From NCBI RefSeq assembly GCF_001625305.1, contig NW_017804365.1, positions 992,824 through 1,056,823 of the forward strand: DNA of 64,000 nucleotides. Reading direction: 5' to 3'. This document shows positions 20,320 to 32,399 of this stretch, piece after piece; the stretch's first letter is position 1; every line of letters starts with the position of its first letter. The stretch is from Branchiostoma belcheri. Its lineage: Eukaryota > Chordata > Leptocardii > Amphioxiformes > Branchiostomatidae. Made by a program: the position numbers and the translations under genes. The notes under the pieces were generated by a model, which had not been told where the DNA came from, made no database searches, and saw nothing but the letters and a program-made list of their open reading frames with translations.

Positions 20320-20580
20320 TTATTAATAGCAATGAGGTTGTAAGGCTGTTCAAGAGGGGCACCACAAAAATGGGACATGCTACCAAGGAAAGTCAGAACT
20401 GTAAAGTACTTTTTTTTAAATTCCAACATAATGGTGATATGGTGACAGCACACTCAAGGTTTTTTAAAACTTATTCCCCCCCCCCCCCGCCCACCAACAC
20501 AGACAAACGTATAAACGAACAACTGACATACTCATTTTCACCTCAATAAAGTGATGTACATTGAATCTGGTAAATTAAGC
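20320..20580. other. Unassigned stretch with poly-C run
   Basis: Contains a run of about 12 C at 20477-20488; nothing else. Confidence 0.4.
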
Positions 20581-20584
20581 TCTT

Positions 20585-20652
20585 ATGCTGAGGTTGTGGA
20601 AACACACACAGGCACAAACACACACACACACACACAGGCACACACACAGACA

Positions 20653-20688
<36 letters not shown>

Positions 20689-20725
20689 CATAAAAAACCC
20701 TCCCCTCCATTTTTCACGGAGGTAA
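20585..20725 (+). repeat. CA/GA microsatellite in the conserved cassette
   Basis: TATGCTGAGGTTGTGGAAAC leads into (CA)n with GGCA interruptions and (GA)n. The tract is followed by CCCTCCATTTTTCACGGAGG and TAAT. The flanks match 1766-1850 and 9668-9820. Confidence 0.7.
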
Positions 20726-20734
20726 TTATAGAAT

Positions 20735-20800
20735 TTAGAAAGTTTATTGCAAATACTTGCCCGAGGGCTAATTAACTAACTAAAATATATCTACGTCTAG
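20735..20800 (-). repeat. LINE 3' tail (family with CCCGAGGGCTAATT)
   Basis: AAAGTTTATTGCAAATACTT and GCCCGAGGGCTAATTAAC match the tail at 31700-31760. On the minus strand the order is TTAGCCCTCGGGCAAG and CAATAAACTTT, as expected for a 5'-truncated LINE. Confidence 0.55.
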
Positions 20801-21863
20801 CATTATACTATATTCTACAACATACATGGTACTAGTTTTACTGAGTTTGACTTCTTTTTAGGCAATGGAGGACGAATTTACCCACTATAATATGTCGGCT
20901 CTTTGATTTTCGTAGTAAATATTATATATCAGGGCCGCATTCAACCTCTATGAACCGTGCTGGTGGTAGATTCCGTCTTCCTGATATTTTTTTTGTTCAC
21001 TTCTAACGTCATCGTGCCTCCGAAGTGACCATATATTGCATCCTTGTCAGTCCCATCCAACACATAAATGCTACTCGCTCCACGTAAATAACACTGACGT
21101 TAAATGTCAAATGAAAGTGGGTAATCGATTTGACGTAGCACGCCTATTTCCAGTATGAGATCCCGGAGGTCACTTCATATATGGTCGATAAGACTTCAAA
21201 TTTGTGCCGGTTAACGAGGCGAGTACTGCAGAGGAAGACGATCATACACGGCAAAACTTACGAGATATGAACTACTCGTTTTACCTCCGACTATAAACGA
21301 CATATGAAGCAAGTTTAAACTGCAATTTTCAACACAACACCCACATTTTTGACTGTACAACTCCAGTCTTTGTCGAGGAATGAGCAATCCACCGCTTCCG
21401 TGACGCCACGCAGATAACACACGTTACTCCGTGAGCAGTGGATCATGGGTTGCAGAAAGTCTGTGGCGCCCCCCCCCCGTCTCTGTTGTGGGATGGTTGT
21501 GTGTAGATGGCCTCTTTAATCCCTCGTGCAAAGAAGTCCGGTTCTGAGTCCAAGATTCTTACTTTGTCCAGTGAGACTGGATGTCCAGGCGATTCTATAT
21601 GTGTATATGTTGTGAGATCTCCGAAGTAGTCGAGCTAGCTCGTTTGTGTTCTAAGAAACGGCGAAACGTACGAGCTATGAACCCGTTTTACCTCAGACTA
21701 TAAACGATATATTCGTTTTACAATGTACGTGTGAAAGACTACTTTACAGTTTCGTTAGGGTTGGCAGCAGAGTCGTGAAATGTGCTCACTGCAGTGACCG
21801 GAGTTAACAAGAGTCAAAGTAAAACTGCCGTAAACAGTTTCATTAGGTTGGTGAATGATTGAG
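20801..21863. other. Low-copy stretch with a 60-bp direct repeat pair
   Basis: 21248-21305 and 21657-21715 share ACGGCAAAACTTACGAG-like, ATGAAC and CCGTTTTACCTC-like words followed by GACTATAAACGA. They are direct copies about 410 bp apart. The source element is not identified. No credible gene. Confidence 0.4.
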
Positions 21864-21864
21864 T

Positions 21865-22075
21865 ATCAAAGTTCTTTATTTACAACGACTTGTTTACAAG
21901 AGTCAACGTGTCGATGACCGTCTGTCATCTTTTATAATGGTGATTCTGACTGGCGATTCTGTGCACAGGAAGCAGTCATAATCGCCCTGATGAAGATGAT
22001 AGATGGCCATTGAAACGTCGGATCTTGTAAACAAGTGGTTGTGAATAAAGAAATTTGATATTCATTAAGGTACAC
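21865..22075. mobile_element. Fold-back / Penelope-like element, family b (two facing arms)
   Basis: Arms of about 100 bp (21867-21968 and 21965-22070) are inverted and meet almost without spacer. Both contain CTTGTTTACAAGA-like and TTCTTTATT / AATAAAGAA sequences and a ribozyme-like core. The centre is the TCTGTGCACAGGA palindrome. Confidence 0.6.
21987..22019 (+). ncRNA. Hammerhead-ribozyme-like core, family b
   Basis: CTGATGA, extra A, then a weak GATG/CATT stem, GAAAC and GTC. The facing arm (minus strand, 21905-21937) has a perfect GATGAC/GTCATC stem over AGACG in the same place. This suggests the plus copy has decayed from a six-pair stem. Confidence 0.3.
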
Positions 22076-22079
22076 TGGT

Positions 22080-22248
22080 TTGTAAACATGTTTTAATCGT
22101 GGAAACCAAAAAAAGATAAACGGTGGCAAATATCCCAGAAATGTATGTCATTTTATCATGCAATAGTTACTTATGATTATATCCCTGGGCAAAGGCCTTT
22201 GACACGATTCGTGTGCAGGTTCCTCAGTTTTTACCATGTGGATCCAGT
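22080..22248. other. Unassigned spacer
   Basis: Nothing recognised. Confidence 0.4.
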
Positions 22249-22249
22249 T

Positions 22250-22722
22250 TTTGTGTGTGTTTGTACGCACGTACATGTATGTGTGTGCGCGTGTCTGTGA
22301 CTGTGTGTGAGTGCCTCTGTATGTGTATATGTGTGTGTGGTGTGTGTGTGTGGGGGGGGGGTGACTGTGTGTTATTGCCTGTGTATGTGTTTGTGTGTGT
22401 GGCGTGACTGTGTGTTAGTGTGTGTTAGTGTGTATATGTGGTGACTGAGTTAGTGTGTGTGAAAGCGTGGGGGTATGCGCGGGGGTATGTGTGTGTGTGT
22501 GCGTGATGTGACTGTGTGTGTATGTGCGTATGTGTTTGTGTCTGCGGTGTGTGAGTGTGTCTGTGTGTGAGTGTGTGTGTGTGTGTGTGGTGTAATGGTG
22601 TGTGAATGTGTGCATGTGTGTTGTGTGACTGTAAGTGTATGCGCGCGTGTGTGTGTGTGTATGTGTGTGTGTGTGTGTGTGTGTGCATGCGTGTGTGTGC
22701 GCGTGCGTGCGTGTACGTGCAC
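22250..22722. repeat. Compound TG microsatellite, about 470 bp
   Basis: Alternating TG/CG/TA purine-pyrimidine tracts with a poly-G interruption near 22351-22360. The His/Thr-rich and Cys/Val-rich open frames across it (minus 22415-22847, plus 22213-22407) are repeat artefacts. Confidence 0.95.
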
Positions 22723-22724
22723 GC

Positions 22725-23010
22725 CTTAGAAAGCTTAATAACATGAAATTGCAAGACAGAACACAGTGTGCGTATGTTTCTTACTTGGGTAGGCTGTTTA
22801 ATTAAATTCATTGACTGATAATTAATAAAGTGATTAAGCTTGTTCATAAGGTGGTATGTGTAACAAATGACATTTTTACTTCATCCCTCCCACAATGGTG
22901 ACACATAAGAAAGCAATTCACCACCCTTATGAACCACATGTTGATGTCTTCCGTGCCCTCGCATAAATTCTGTGTGTGCCCAAAGCATATCTACATGAAA
23001 CACCATGCAA
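22725..23010. other. Unassigned stretch
   Basis: No feature seen. Confidence 0.35.
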
Positions 23011-23012
23011 CT

Positions 23013-23125
23013 TAAGCCCCTGTCACACATATAGCCCGAATATGGTCTCACGAACGAGTAGCCTCCCCCCCTCCCGACTATGGTTAGGAGTATGTCGTTA
23101 GCAACGTCGGCTGGTGTTCGGCATT
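23013..23125 (+). repeat. GTTCGGC-type dispersed repeat, partial
   Basis: CCCCTGTCACACATATAGCC, CCCGACTATGGTTAGGAG and GTCGGCTGGTGTTCGGC parallel the order in the 29555-29700 and 39515-39872 copies. Confidence 0.45.
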
Positions 23126-23412
23126 TCATTGACAGCAAGAGTTTGATTTGGTTTCTTTTAGACATGGAATAGCTGAAAAAGGTTCTGGTACAAACCACGA
23201 AACCTAACAAGAATTCGGAGACCCCTATGAATATTAAGACCTTTTGTAATAGCGACTGTGTGTACTTTTCATATTCACGATTCTATAGTGTGAACAACCC
23301 CACCTGTCAAGGGGGTCATGTCACGAAAACATGTGAAAACAGCGACCGTAAAGTAGAAAAAGCACTGACAGCACATGGACAAATTGATAACACTTCATAC
23401 CTGTACAATTTT

Positions 23413-23990
23413 CCTCTGTTTGTTTGTTTGTTTGTTTATTGAGATCTCCATTAGTATGGAATTTAACTCCATACTATTCTTCCTGGAGTCCAGCAACATA
23501 AAATGAAATAACAATAACAATAATAATAATAATAATTGCTTTTAGCAATAATGATAAATAAAACATACAAATCATACTGAAATTATAACAAACTTGAAAC
23601 AGAATCAATCATAGACAAAAAAAGTGAATTGGAGATCAGAGGTCAAATAATAAAAATAATATGTATGAAATGAAAGCAATAATTGATGTACTTTCCAATC
23701 AATACAAAATTGAAGTACCAAAACAGTAAACAAATATTTGAACTGACATAAATAATAACAAAAATATGAATAACAAATTAATCATTAAACGCTCAACAAA
23801 ATATGATAGCTTTCAATTAAATGATTAAAAATGTCCACAAAGGAAGAGATCTCACTCAATACTTAGTGGAACAAAGGCAATAGAACATAATTTAAATCAA
23901 TACATATTCGCCCACAACAAAATCTCTGTTCAGTGCAGCTTTTAGGAAGATGAGCTATTGAACCTCCTTTATATGTGCCTTGACTGTAAT
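23413..23990 (-). repeat. LINE 3' UTR with CAAA tail, minus strand
   Basis: On the minus strand the terminal hairpin (AGTATGGAGTTAAATTCC paired with ATACT) and GGAGATCTCAATAAAC end in repeated CAAA (23417-23440 on plus is TTTG). Upstream is an A/T-rich UTR with an ATT triplet run (23520-23540). The upstream limit is approximate. Confidence 0.55.
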
Positions 23991-23999
23991 AAAACTGCG

Positions 24000-25930
24000 C
24001 AGATGGGAGGTCTTGCCCATTTCAATCCATTTTTCACAGAGGCTTTTAACCCAGTTTACCTTGTCCCATTTCTGCGACCATTTCTCAAGTCCTTATATAA
24101 TATATTGCAGTCTGTAGAAATGAAGGACTCGTATCGTGCCCAATGACTGTTCTTATGTAGTTCTATGGGACGGTCCTGGATAGTCTCTGCGTGTCCAAGA
24201 ACGTAGAGGCACCCATGTCATGGATCTGGATACATTTACGCGTGGACTATCCACAACCGTGCCTGAGCGTCGTTCTGGCCCAAACAGCAACTCCCCAGTT
24301 TGGGCCTTCTCCTGATTTCCCAATCTAGTACAAGAAATAAAAAATAAAAAAAAACAAACTTTTTTTCTGTAGCCCCGGGGCTGCAATAAAATTGCTCTCT
24401 CATCTGCGTTTTGATTCCGAGGGGAACGAAAGCGTCCTTGGAGACGACATACTTCCAACAAGGCTAAATACTAGTAAGACGATGTGTTTAAACCATGTCT
24501 TATAGCTGGCGATTACTGATATGATGAGCTCCCGGTAGATAATTCCGTAATTTCAACTCCAACAGGAACCGCATCATCCATTTAGCGTCAAGCAGTGCAT
24601 TGATTCGCTTCGCTACAGGTTGGCAAAATGAGATCATGATCAAAAATTTGGGTATGAGGCCTATACAAGATGAATCTACCAGGGAAAAGCGGATGAAGAC
24701 AGACAAATGCACACCAGACAATTGTACGTTGGATAAAGCCTTTAATGGAAATTCTGCATCTGTAGAGACGCTCAGAGGCTAATTCCAACGCGTTTTACTA
24801 AGAGGTCAGTGAGATCTCTCCGGCGCTATTTTAACGGTTGAAGCGTTCGGCAATGCAGGAAAAGAGAGCCGAGAAAATCCTCACGTTCCTTCAGGCTACG
24901 TACAGGCAATCAGGATGATCCCACTCTATTCAAAACGTACACTTTGCGTCATTTGTTAGTAAACTTAAGAAGTTCTATCTACGGGAATGCATACAGAAGT
25001 CGCATCTCTCAGACCAGAACAAGGTTTATCAGTTTGTCAGACTTAAGCGATTTGGTCGTAGTCACTTGGCAAAAAAACAACAAATTCCTGAAAGACAGAA
25101 TTAATTGAATACGTGTCATAATGTTTGATATCACAGTCTTTTCCAGTCAAAGGACGCAGTCAATTAACTACCACTCAACCAGATCTCATAGGTCCCTCAC
25201 GTCACTCGCACGCCACCCCTGGCCGTGAGCGGTTGCGTGCATCGTTCATTGCGCAAGCGGTAAGTGAGCTGTACGTGCTTACAACGTACGATCTTTGTGC
25301 GATTGCCACGTTACAGGCCGTACTTACACGTGCTGCTTTCCTACAGTTTTTTAATATTACTCACTCGCATGATGTTAAGGGCACGTGCGTCGCCCGTATT
25401 GGCTCGTATGGGGGTGAATCCGCAGCCCGAACACAAGTTTTGAGTGCTACGGCGTGTCTGCGAGCTCTCAAATCCGTTGCATTACGTAGAATTCCGTAGG
25501 GATTCCCACTTACGGATCCCCAAAATTTGCCCACGTTTTTGCACGTAGACAGCACGAGTTTTCACTCACGGCAGATTGTGACCCTCGCTTTTTACCCTGT
25601 TGAATCAGATCATACAATTACCTCATGAAAAATCCCATTACGTTCTTGAAAATAACAAAAAAAAACCCCACAAATTGTATTTAAGTTTTGTGAGCTTGAA
25701 GGTCTGGATTATGTTTTCCAAAAGTCCAACGTTCATAGTCGAACGTCTAGTCATCACAATTATTAGCCGTTCTGTTATTCCAGTGCATTACTCTGGGGTT
25801 AGAAGGAGTCTTGACCTATGCTTCAAACTGTAGCGATTTTGTACTCAGGTGGTACAATGCCGGTAATTAGCCGGTGAAATGGGTAGTTCTATTTTTTTTT
25901 ATAGCAATGACTTACAGCTAACTTGAAGAT
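24000..25930. other. Low-copy stretch without a supported gene
   Basis: Contains scattered short ORFs (24153-24461 minus, 24500-24721 minus, 25125-25499 plus), none with a domain. 25180-25560 is relatively CpG-rich with repeated ACGTAC and TACGGATCC-type words and may be a decayed repeat. Confidence 0.35.
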
Positions 25931-25935
25931 CATCA

Positions 25936-26064
25936 TCATCTTGCCGTCAGAGTTTCACGAATGTTCGTGACTCTTTTCCGCCAGCCCTCCCTATCCTCCG
26001 TAGCCCTAGGCAGGTCTTCTGGTCTGCAGCCCGCATCCTCACATAGTTGTGCAAGGTCTGCCTA
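25936..26064 (-). pseudogene. LINE ORF carboxy-terminal fragment with GAT tail
   Basis: About 40 codons on the minus strand read LCEDAGCRPEDLPRATEDR then EGWRKRVTNIRETLTAR and stop at 25936-25938. A (GAT)n run follows. The pattern 'GL..EDL..AMEDR..WR.RV.NIR' is the usual carboxy terminus of many non-LTR retrotransposon reverse transcriptases. It has no start and no RT domain, and a TAG cuts the frame just upstream. It is a 5'-truncated insertion. Too short for the usual ORF thresholds. Confidence 0.7.
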
Positions 26065-26079
26065 CACTAGCATACTCAT

Positions 26080-27000
26080 GTTTAGGTGTTAGAGAATGAC
26101 GTCACCAATAAGCATCAAGTATCAAATCAATGATCTCTTCCTTGCTCCTCCATGACTGACCAGCAAAACGAATTCTCCTATCGCGGATGACTTGAGATAT
26201 GGTGGGAGGTCCCTAGATAGCATTTCCTTTGTGGGATGTTTCAGGAGGTGTTCAGGGCTTTGAGTATGTGTCGTCCAACATTCTTGTTCAGCATTCTTGA
26301 AGAAAACTACTATATTTTCTTGCCGTGTATCAAGTGAGGACATCATGCTCTACAAGTTAAAGTCCCCCTTTTCATTTGGACACAAAAGGCCGTCAAATGC
26401 TTTCGGCTAATGCAAAATTTACATAATTCTCTCTTAAATGTCCAGTTCAAAACTATATATCGGTCTTATATAATGAACAGCAATGACTGAGCATGTTCAG
26501 ACTTCAAAATAAAAATTGAGTGATCCATACATTTAGCGAGTACGACCAACCACACAGAACTTAGTAAGCAAAGAACGGTTCATCAATTGAACAGCCAACA
26601 AAGCGATGTATTATTATAAAGAAAAAAAAAACAACAACAAATAGAATAAAGGAAGCAGGCACAGCTGTTAGTACATCGGGTTAATTAACTTGAAATTTTA
26701 ACAGTGCCCACACAAGAAACGACCTGGTACGAATGACTACTAATGAATTGCACAGCACAAGCAACATAATGACCATCGGATACACCGTTACCTAAAACCG
26801 GCTTCAATTGTTGACGTCAATCATGTGCTAAAGTGTCAAGGTGAAGGGCGAAGGAACGTTTCATAAATAGAAAGTCACTTTCATGTCCCAGCATGTGGAA
26901 TGACGCCAAAACTGCGTACGGGATTGATTTTCTACAAGGTATGTGATTTTGTACGCGTTCTCGTTTGGATTTTAAGATCTTAGTTCCTTTAGGATGATGA
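26080..27000. other. Unassigned AT-rich stretch
   Basis: No repeat end or coding signal that I can support. Confidence 0.35.
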
Positions 27001-27009
27001 TATAGCAAT

Positions 27010-27265
27010 GCGTGGGGTCGAGTGGCGTACGTGTGGCGTAGCGGCACAGTGCTCGACTCGGAAGCAAGAGGTCCTGGGTTCAAGTCCTGACATGCCACCG
27101 ATCTTGTGCCCCCGGAAAAGGCACTTTACACGACTTTCCTCACTTCGCCCAGGTGAAAATGAGTATTGTATTGTCCCCTATGTTGGTGGCGGCATTGATA
27201 TAAGTTTAAAAAACTTGAGTGTGCCGTCACCACGTCTTGTGATTAGATGTTGGAATAAAAGAAAA
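27010..27265 (+). mobile_element. tRNA-derived SINE
   Basis: The head (about 27038-27103) holds a polymerase III A box (GTGGCGTAGCGGCACAGTG) and B box (GGGTTCAAGTCC) in tRNA spacing, but no foldable tRNA acceptor. The body has AAAAGGCACTTTACACGAC, TTCCTCACTTCGCCCAGG, then GTTGGTGGCGGCATTG, TGCCGTCACCACGTC and a TGTTGG end. A minus-strand copy lies at 61510-61840 and a 3' fragment at 19829-19880. Confidence 0.8.
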
Positions 27266-27279
27266 TATATCAATGTAAT

Positions 27280-29550
27280 TATGCCAAGCTGTAGAGGTGT
27301 CTGTGTAAGTAGGAGTCAACTTCCATCACCTTTTGCCCTTATCATTTAACCATTTGCGTGTTTCGTATTAAAGCTAGTCGTTGATCGCGTTGTTGTTTAT
27401 GTGCTATTGCACCACTGATAGCAAGGTATGCTCATATATTTACTCTTCTTTGTCGTTGGTAACTGTAAAGTAATGAAGTGGATTCATTTTGTAATTGGTT
27501 TGTTTTTCTACACCGGTCCATTATGTATAATTTGTCATGATTTGTATTTGTATGTGATGAGAGAAGACGACCTAGATACAGTAAGGTATACTTTTTGAAC
27601 ACATAAATTTTTAAATTGAAATATAAATTTAAATGGAACAAACAAACATGCTAGTCGATACCTCAAGATCACAAGCCTCTGTAACATATCCGCAATCTCT
27701 CTACACCAAGTACACGTACCGCTGCTTTTGAGAAACAAGTTGTTCGCTTTCTAACACAGCTTTCCATCTGCGTATAACTTTTTTACCAACTGTCAAGGCG
27801 CTATCCACCATAAATTTCATTTGAAAAATGTTGAAATATATCGTGATATAGTTCTGCTGACAGTAGAAGTGGTTCTTTAGGCACACCGACTTGGGTTTTC
27901 TAACGCCTTCTTTGACAATAAAATCTTCTCGAAGCTCTTTTAAACGCTTGCCATATAGGCCAAGACGACGTCATGTCTACGAAGATACTAATCCATCCGT
28001 CTGCAAACAACGTGCAACTTCAAAATTAGTATGTACATGTGGTTAAGGAAAGGAAAGGTCAAGTTTGATATGGCCCTCTACATTTGCAGCGATTTTAATG
28101 CAAACATACATTGTTGTTAAAGAAAGGGATGTACACCATAATGCACCTACCTACCTTAAAAACCACTCAATTTTACAGTATACAATGATCTAGTTTTAGC
28201 TGTGATGATATTCGTTACAGAACTTGTAATTTCCTCGGTCTGTTATGTTGTCGCCCTTTCTGTGGTGACGCTAGTATTAGCAGCCGTTCGAGTTGCCCAT
28301 CCACTTTTCAGGTTGAGCAATAAAACGAAAAAAAAACCCAGCCAACCAACAACATCTTTCTCGATCAATATTGACATCGGGTGATTGAAACAAAACCCAC
28401 GCATTGTTTTGCATATCACTACTATGCTGCCGATGGGATAACACATACAGATCTGGTTCCTCGAAGTCTGGACCATGTCCATGAGCAGCTGACGATAATG
28501 ATGATACATTCATCATTACGGGTGACCTTGGTCCAAACCAAGCAATCTAGTACGACGCTTCACCACCAAAGGGGATACGTCTAGGCGCACAGAGGCCTAG
28601 TTGAAAATCACATGAGCTATTCCTAGGCAATTTGAAAGTTCTGTAATATTCTCCCAATGGACTGCCTGAAACAATATAAGATACGAATATCCTCTTAGTA
28701 AATTAAGAGTTACTGACCCGCTGCGAGGTGTTTCATCGATGAAAACAATTGAGTGAGCGAGGAAACTCTGTTCAATTTTGAGAAGAACATTAGGAATTTC
28801 ACATTTGTCCTTTTGTAGCAAATAATATATAAGATTCATTTTGCAATCGGCTAGAAAAACCATCCATCATTTGGTACAAACCATTGTAGGGGTGTAAGCA
28901 TTTTCCTTGACAGCAAGCTACCTGTAGAATTTGTACAACAGAAAATGGACACAGAAGGATCTAGGAAGAAAATTCGTAGTCATTTTAAAATTGTACCAGG
29001 AAGAATAAACCCTATTATGTTTACATGCAAAAAATGAGCAAAGAGAAAACAACGTTTCTTCTATGACATTCAAGAATGGTTACATGATTAGAGTTTCAAT
29101 TCGACGTTAGTTGATTTCAATTCCATACCTGACCAAAATATTAATCCTTTTGGTGGATCTTCTCCGACAGTTGAAAAAATTTCAACCTACTAGATATCCA
29201 GATAGATAATGTTAAATTTGGCGAAGGTATAATTTCGTGGAACTCACTGCACACACTTCTCGTCCCTTCAAAATTATAGGCCAGCAACACGATTGTGCAA
29301 CACTTTCTACAGGGGCATTGGTCGATATTTACTGCGTGACTAAAACGATAAACTATGTATATTATAGGCTTTACAAGGTTTTATTTTTTCCCTGAAACTG
29401 TTCTGTATGGATGATCATTATATTATATGCAAGCTTAAGAGAGCAAAGAGACGGTGCAGTTTATTTATCGTACAGTCAATAGCATACTATATCGGATCTC
29501 ACATATTAACCTATAAAAAATCATTTCAGACATTCAAATACGACCTTTCT
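27280..29550. other. Long low-copy AT-rich stretch
   Basis: Short frames (for example 28202-28384 plus, hydrophobic; 28597-28863 minus) have no family resemblance or splice context. No repeat ends recognised. Confidence 0.4.
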
Positions 29551-29554
29551 TACA

Positions 29555-30525
29555 CTAGCCGAACTCCCAAACTATGGTTAGGGGTAGGTCGAGAGCAAGG
29601 TTGGCAGTGGCTGGCTGGTGTTGAGGTCGGCTACTGTTCAGTTGTAACAGCCAAGTGTTTAAAAATGTTTAAAGGAGTACTAACCTCCAGAAGGAGGTGC
29701 TTTATTCCGACAGGCATTAATTTTAGGACGTGAAAAATGCATATTACTTTACAGTATACAATCAAATGCCCATTTTGCGAGCAAGTCTTAAAACGCATCG
29801 AATCCAGGACAAACTCTCCAAATACCCTCAAAACTATCCCAGAATACACCACGCTACCCCATTGGTGTCTATGTTTTAAAGAAAAAGTTGCGTTACAGAC
29901 CTCATTTCGGGGGCGATAAGAAAAATTCGTGCCGTTTTGTGTTCTTTGGTATCTTACCAACCATAGCCCTTCTTGATGTCCTTATCGCCCCACATTTATG
30001 CCGAAAATATTGACGATGAAAAAACGGCGTAATCTAGTTATCTTTTCCATAAGTGGCGTAATCTAATTATCTGTTCAATTAATACTTACATGCAAATAAG
30101 TTGAGAAAATCAAAACACGCAGGATGAAACTAGCGCCCACTGCATTAGACATCCTGATATTATAGTATCAAAGCCACAGGTCCAGCAAAGTAAAGCAAGT
30201 AATTTCTCAATAATCAGCATGTCTCCTACCATTTTCGCCGAAAAATGTTTATGTTGACTTGAAGTGTATGAGTATTGCGTAAACCAGATATCCCGGATGT
30301 ATCGATTATGGTTCAGCATGGGGGAAAATGATATTGATATCGCTTTAGAAACATGCGCCGCGCAAGTCGTACAAGCGAAATTATGTAAAAAGTCGACTAG
30401 TTATGTATTCATTGCAGCATGATGTATCGGAAAATACCACTTCCTTCTGGAGGTTAGTACTCCTTTAAAACATTTGGCTGTGGGCGGGAGGTTCGGCCTC
30501 ATAAGCCTCCCATAGTCAGAATAGG
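29555..30525. mobile_element. Inverted-arm element of the GTTCGGC family (about 970 bp)
   Basis: AAAGGAGTACTAACCTCC (about 29670-29690) is inverted at 30452-30470 as GGAGGTTAGTACTCCTTT. Outside these, ACTATGGTTAGGGGTAGG on the left faces CCTCCCATAGTC on the right. The left arm carries GGTCGGCTACTGTTCAG words like those at 39515-39872 and 46195-46335. Internal ORFs (29407-29733 plus, 29631-29960 minus) show no domain. Confidence 0.5.
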
Positions 30526-30552
30526 TTTAAATGGAACATTTAAAGCATCATT

Positions 30553-30815
30553 AATTATGTTTAAAGTTAAAAAACTTTTAGTCCAACACAAAAAATCTCT
30601 AAGCTAGAGCTTTCGACCAGTCACTCTGGTCTTCCTCAGTAGACTGACCCAGAGAAGCTTGTCACGTGGCTTCTTTGAAGTGTGACATCAACACTGGGTC
30701 AAAGGTATCTGGAAGACGATGTCGGTCCCCGTCTAGGTGAGGGAATTGTTTTGTGTTGGACCAAAAGTTTTAACTTTAAACATGTAACTACCAACACAGA
30801 TGAACTTTCATGATA
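30553..30815. mobile_element. Fold-back element, family d
   Basis: TTTAAAGTTAAAAAACTTTT, GTCCAACACAAAA and TAGAGCTTTCGACC are inverted at the right end (TTGTGTTGGACCAAAAG, TTTAACTTTAAACATG, CCAACACAGATGAACTTTC). The loop includes CACGTG and GACATCAACACTGGG. The left outer end is shortened. The ribozyme-like core is on the minus strand at 30608-30641. Other copies: 40005-40295, 57225-57670, 57885-58100. Confidence 0.65.
30608..30641 (-). ncRNA. Hammerhead-ribozyme-like core, family d
   Basis: On the minus strand: CTGAGGA, extra A, stem GACCAG / CTGGTC over AGTGA, then GAAAGCTC. Six perfect pairs, with a stem sequence unlike families a, c and e. GAAAC-GTC is replaced by GAAAGCTC. Confidence 0.3.
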
Positions 30816-30819
30816 GCAT

Positions 30820-31695
30820 CATTATTTATATTTACGAAAACATCTAGTTTTTTTTAATGAATCATAACATTCGACTTTCTTATGATATACTTCTAAAGAT
30901 TGAAATTATAGTTACGGCACTAATAATACCATTGGGCAGCATGGCCAGCTTACTGTTGGACAGGAGACGTGTTATGCGGCAATCACAATTACACGGCACA
31001 GAGTACACAACATGTAATCATAGGCGAGCCGGGGGAGCTACAGCCTTATTTCCTTCAGCCTCAGGACTGCATACTGGGCGTAACCTTGCCCTTGAACTAA
31101 AAGGTATCCGAGCCCTCAAAACGTTGTGATGTTTATTCTGTAGCTGCTGAGGAACACTCACGGTATACTTGGCTGATAAAACGGCAAGCAATGCACTTTT
31201 CAGGGATAAACCGTTTCGTTTTTACGCCGGAAGTATTGTTTTGGGTGGATCTCGCTGTGTAAAAATGTACATGTTTGGCTCCTGTGTGCTAATACGGAAG
31301 CCAAATAACATGAAATTCAGCATAAGGGTATCTAGGCACCAAATGCTTAGACTATAGTGTTCAGTATTCAGATGCAAGCCTCTAAAATACTTTTATTTAC
31401 CATACTCTGAGTAAAAACAGCGATTGTAGTTTGAAAATCCTAATTCCAACTGACAGTTCTAAATAGAACACCCGGGTTCTATCAGGGTTCTACATGTTCC
31501 AAACAGCAGAAAGCATTGGAGGATTCCAATGCTACATGTGGGTTTAGACAATAGGAACACTTCATTTTGGACGGGGGTGGTTTAGGAACAGTCCATTTGT
31601 GTAGGAGGGGGATAGGTTCATTTTTGTTACGGGGTTATGTGGTGAAGCTATCTGCTGCATTTGCTCCCGAGCAAATGTCGGCATCCTAGATTTGT
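30820..31695. other. Unassigned stretch
   Basis: ORFs at 30857-31129 and 31169-31357 have no recognised domain. No repeat ends seen. Confidence 0.35.
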
Positions 31696-31699
31696 TAAT

Positions 31700-31870
31700 G
31701 AGTTCTTTAATACAAGTTCATGCCCGAGGGCTAATTGCGAACAGGCATTAAAAACAATGAGTTAAGAATGTAGCGATATAGACCTATGAGTTCTACGATC
31801 TATTTATCTTACTTACTATCTCTACTTAAAACTTCTAATGTTGGAGTACAAGATAAAGAGTTAATATACA
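31700..31870 (-). repeat. LINE 3' tail (family with CCCGAGGGCTAATT)
   Basis: TTCTTTAATACAAGTTCATG and CCCGAGGGCTAATTGCG match 20735-20790. Read on the minus strand it is a LINE 3' end. The upstream limit is uncertain. Confidence 0.5.
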
Positions 31871-31874
31871 ATAT

Positions 31875-32395
31875 ATCAACAGACAAGAGAAACATAGTAA
31901 CTACTCTTCTATTCTATTAAACTATTCTAGCAAAGTACAAGAATTGCAATATTCTCCGCCAATTTCCCCGAGCGTTTTTACGCAGTCATTTTTATACCTC
32001 CCAGTCGATCCTATCCTCAGTTATCCGAGCCCATAGGGGTGTTGAATATTTAATTGTCCTAGCTGGTGAAAATCGCTGATTTAATCAATTAGCTTCACAC
32101 TTTCATGCGAGCCTCGGTAGCACGACGTTTATCACATTACCCAACGCGTATATCTTTTCGGTTGCATTCTAGTTTATGTCACGTTCAACTTGTCTGTTGA
32201 ACTGGAAGACAATGAGCTTGCTAATGGGAGGGTATGTCGTCTTTAAAATACGACTTTGCCTTATAATTGGCCCATTTGTTTCAGCTTGGAACCCCTTTGA
32301 CCCATTCGCATTAATCTCAGCTTTACAAAATGAAGTCCAGTTACAATATTGAGGCTGGTGAGTAAATGTGTTGCCAAGCAGACAACAAAAAACAG
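31875..32395. other. Unassigned stretch
   Basis: Nothing recognised. Confidence 0.35.
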
Positions 32396-32399
32396 ATAC

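Noticed and set aside
22425..22722. Telomeric or subtelomeric repeat
   Set aside because: The tract is TG/CG alternation, not TTAGGG; no telomeric hexamers in series are present.
22415..22847. His/Thr-rich protein
   Set aside because: Translation of the TG/CA microsatellite.
27038..27103. Functional tRNA gene
   Set aside because: The tRNA-like head is followed by a SINE body shared with other loci, and the ends do not form an acceptor stem.
28202..28384. Small membrane protein (hydrophobic 60-codon ORF)
   Set aside because: No start context, conservation or neighbouring exon; overlapped by two minus-strand frames of equal quality.
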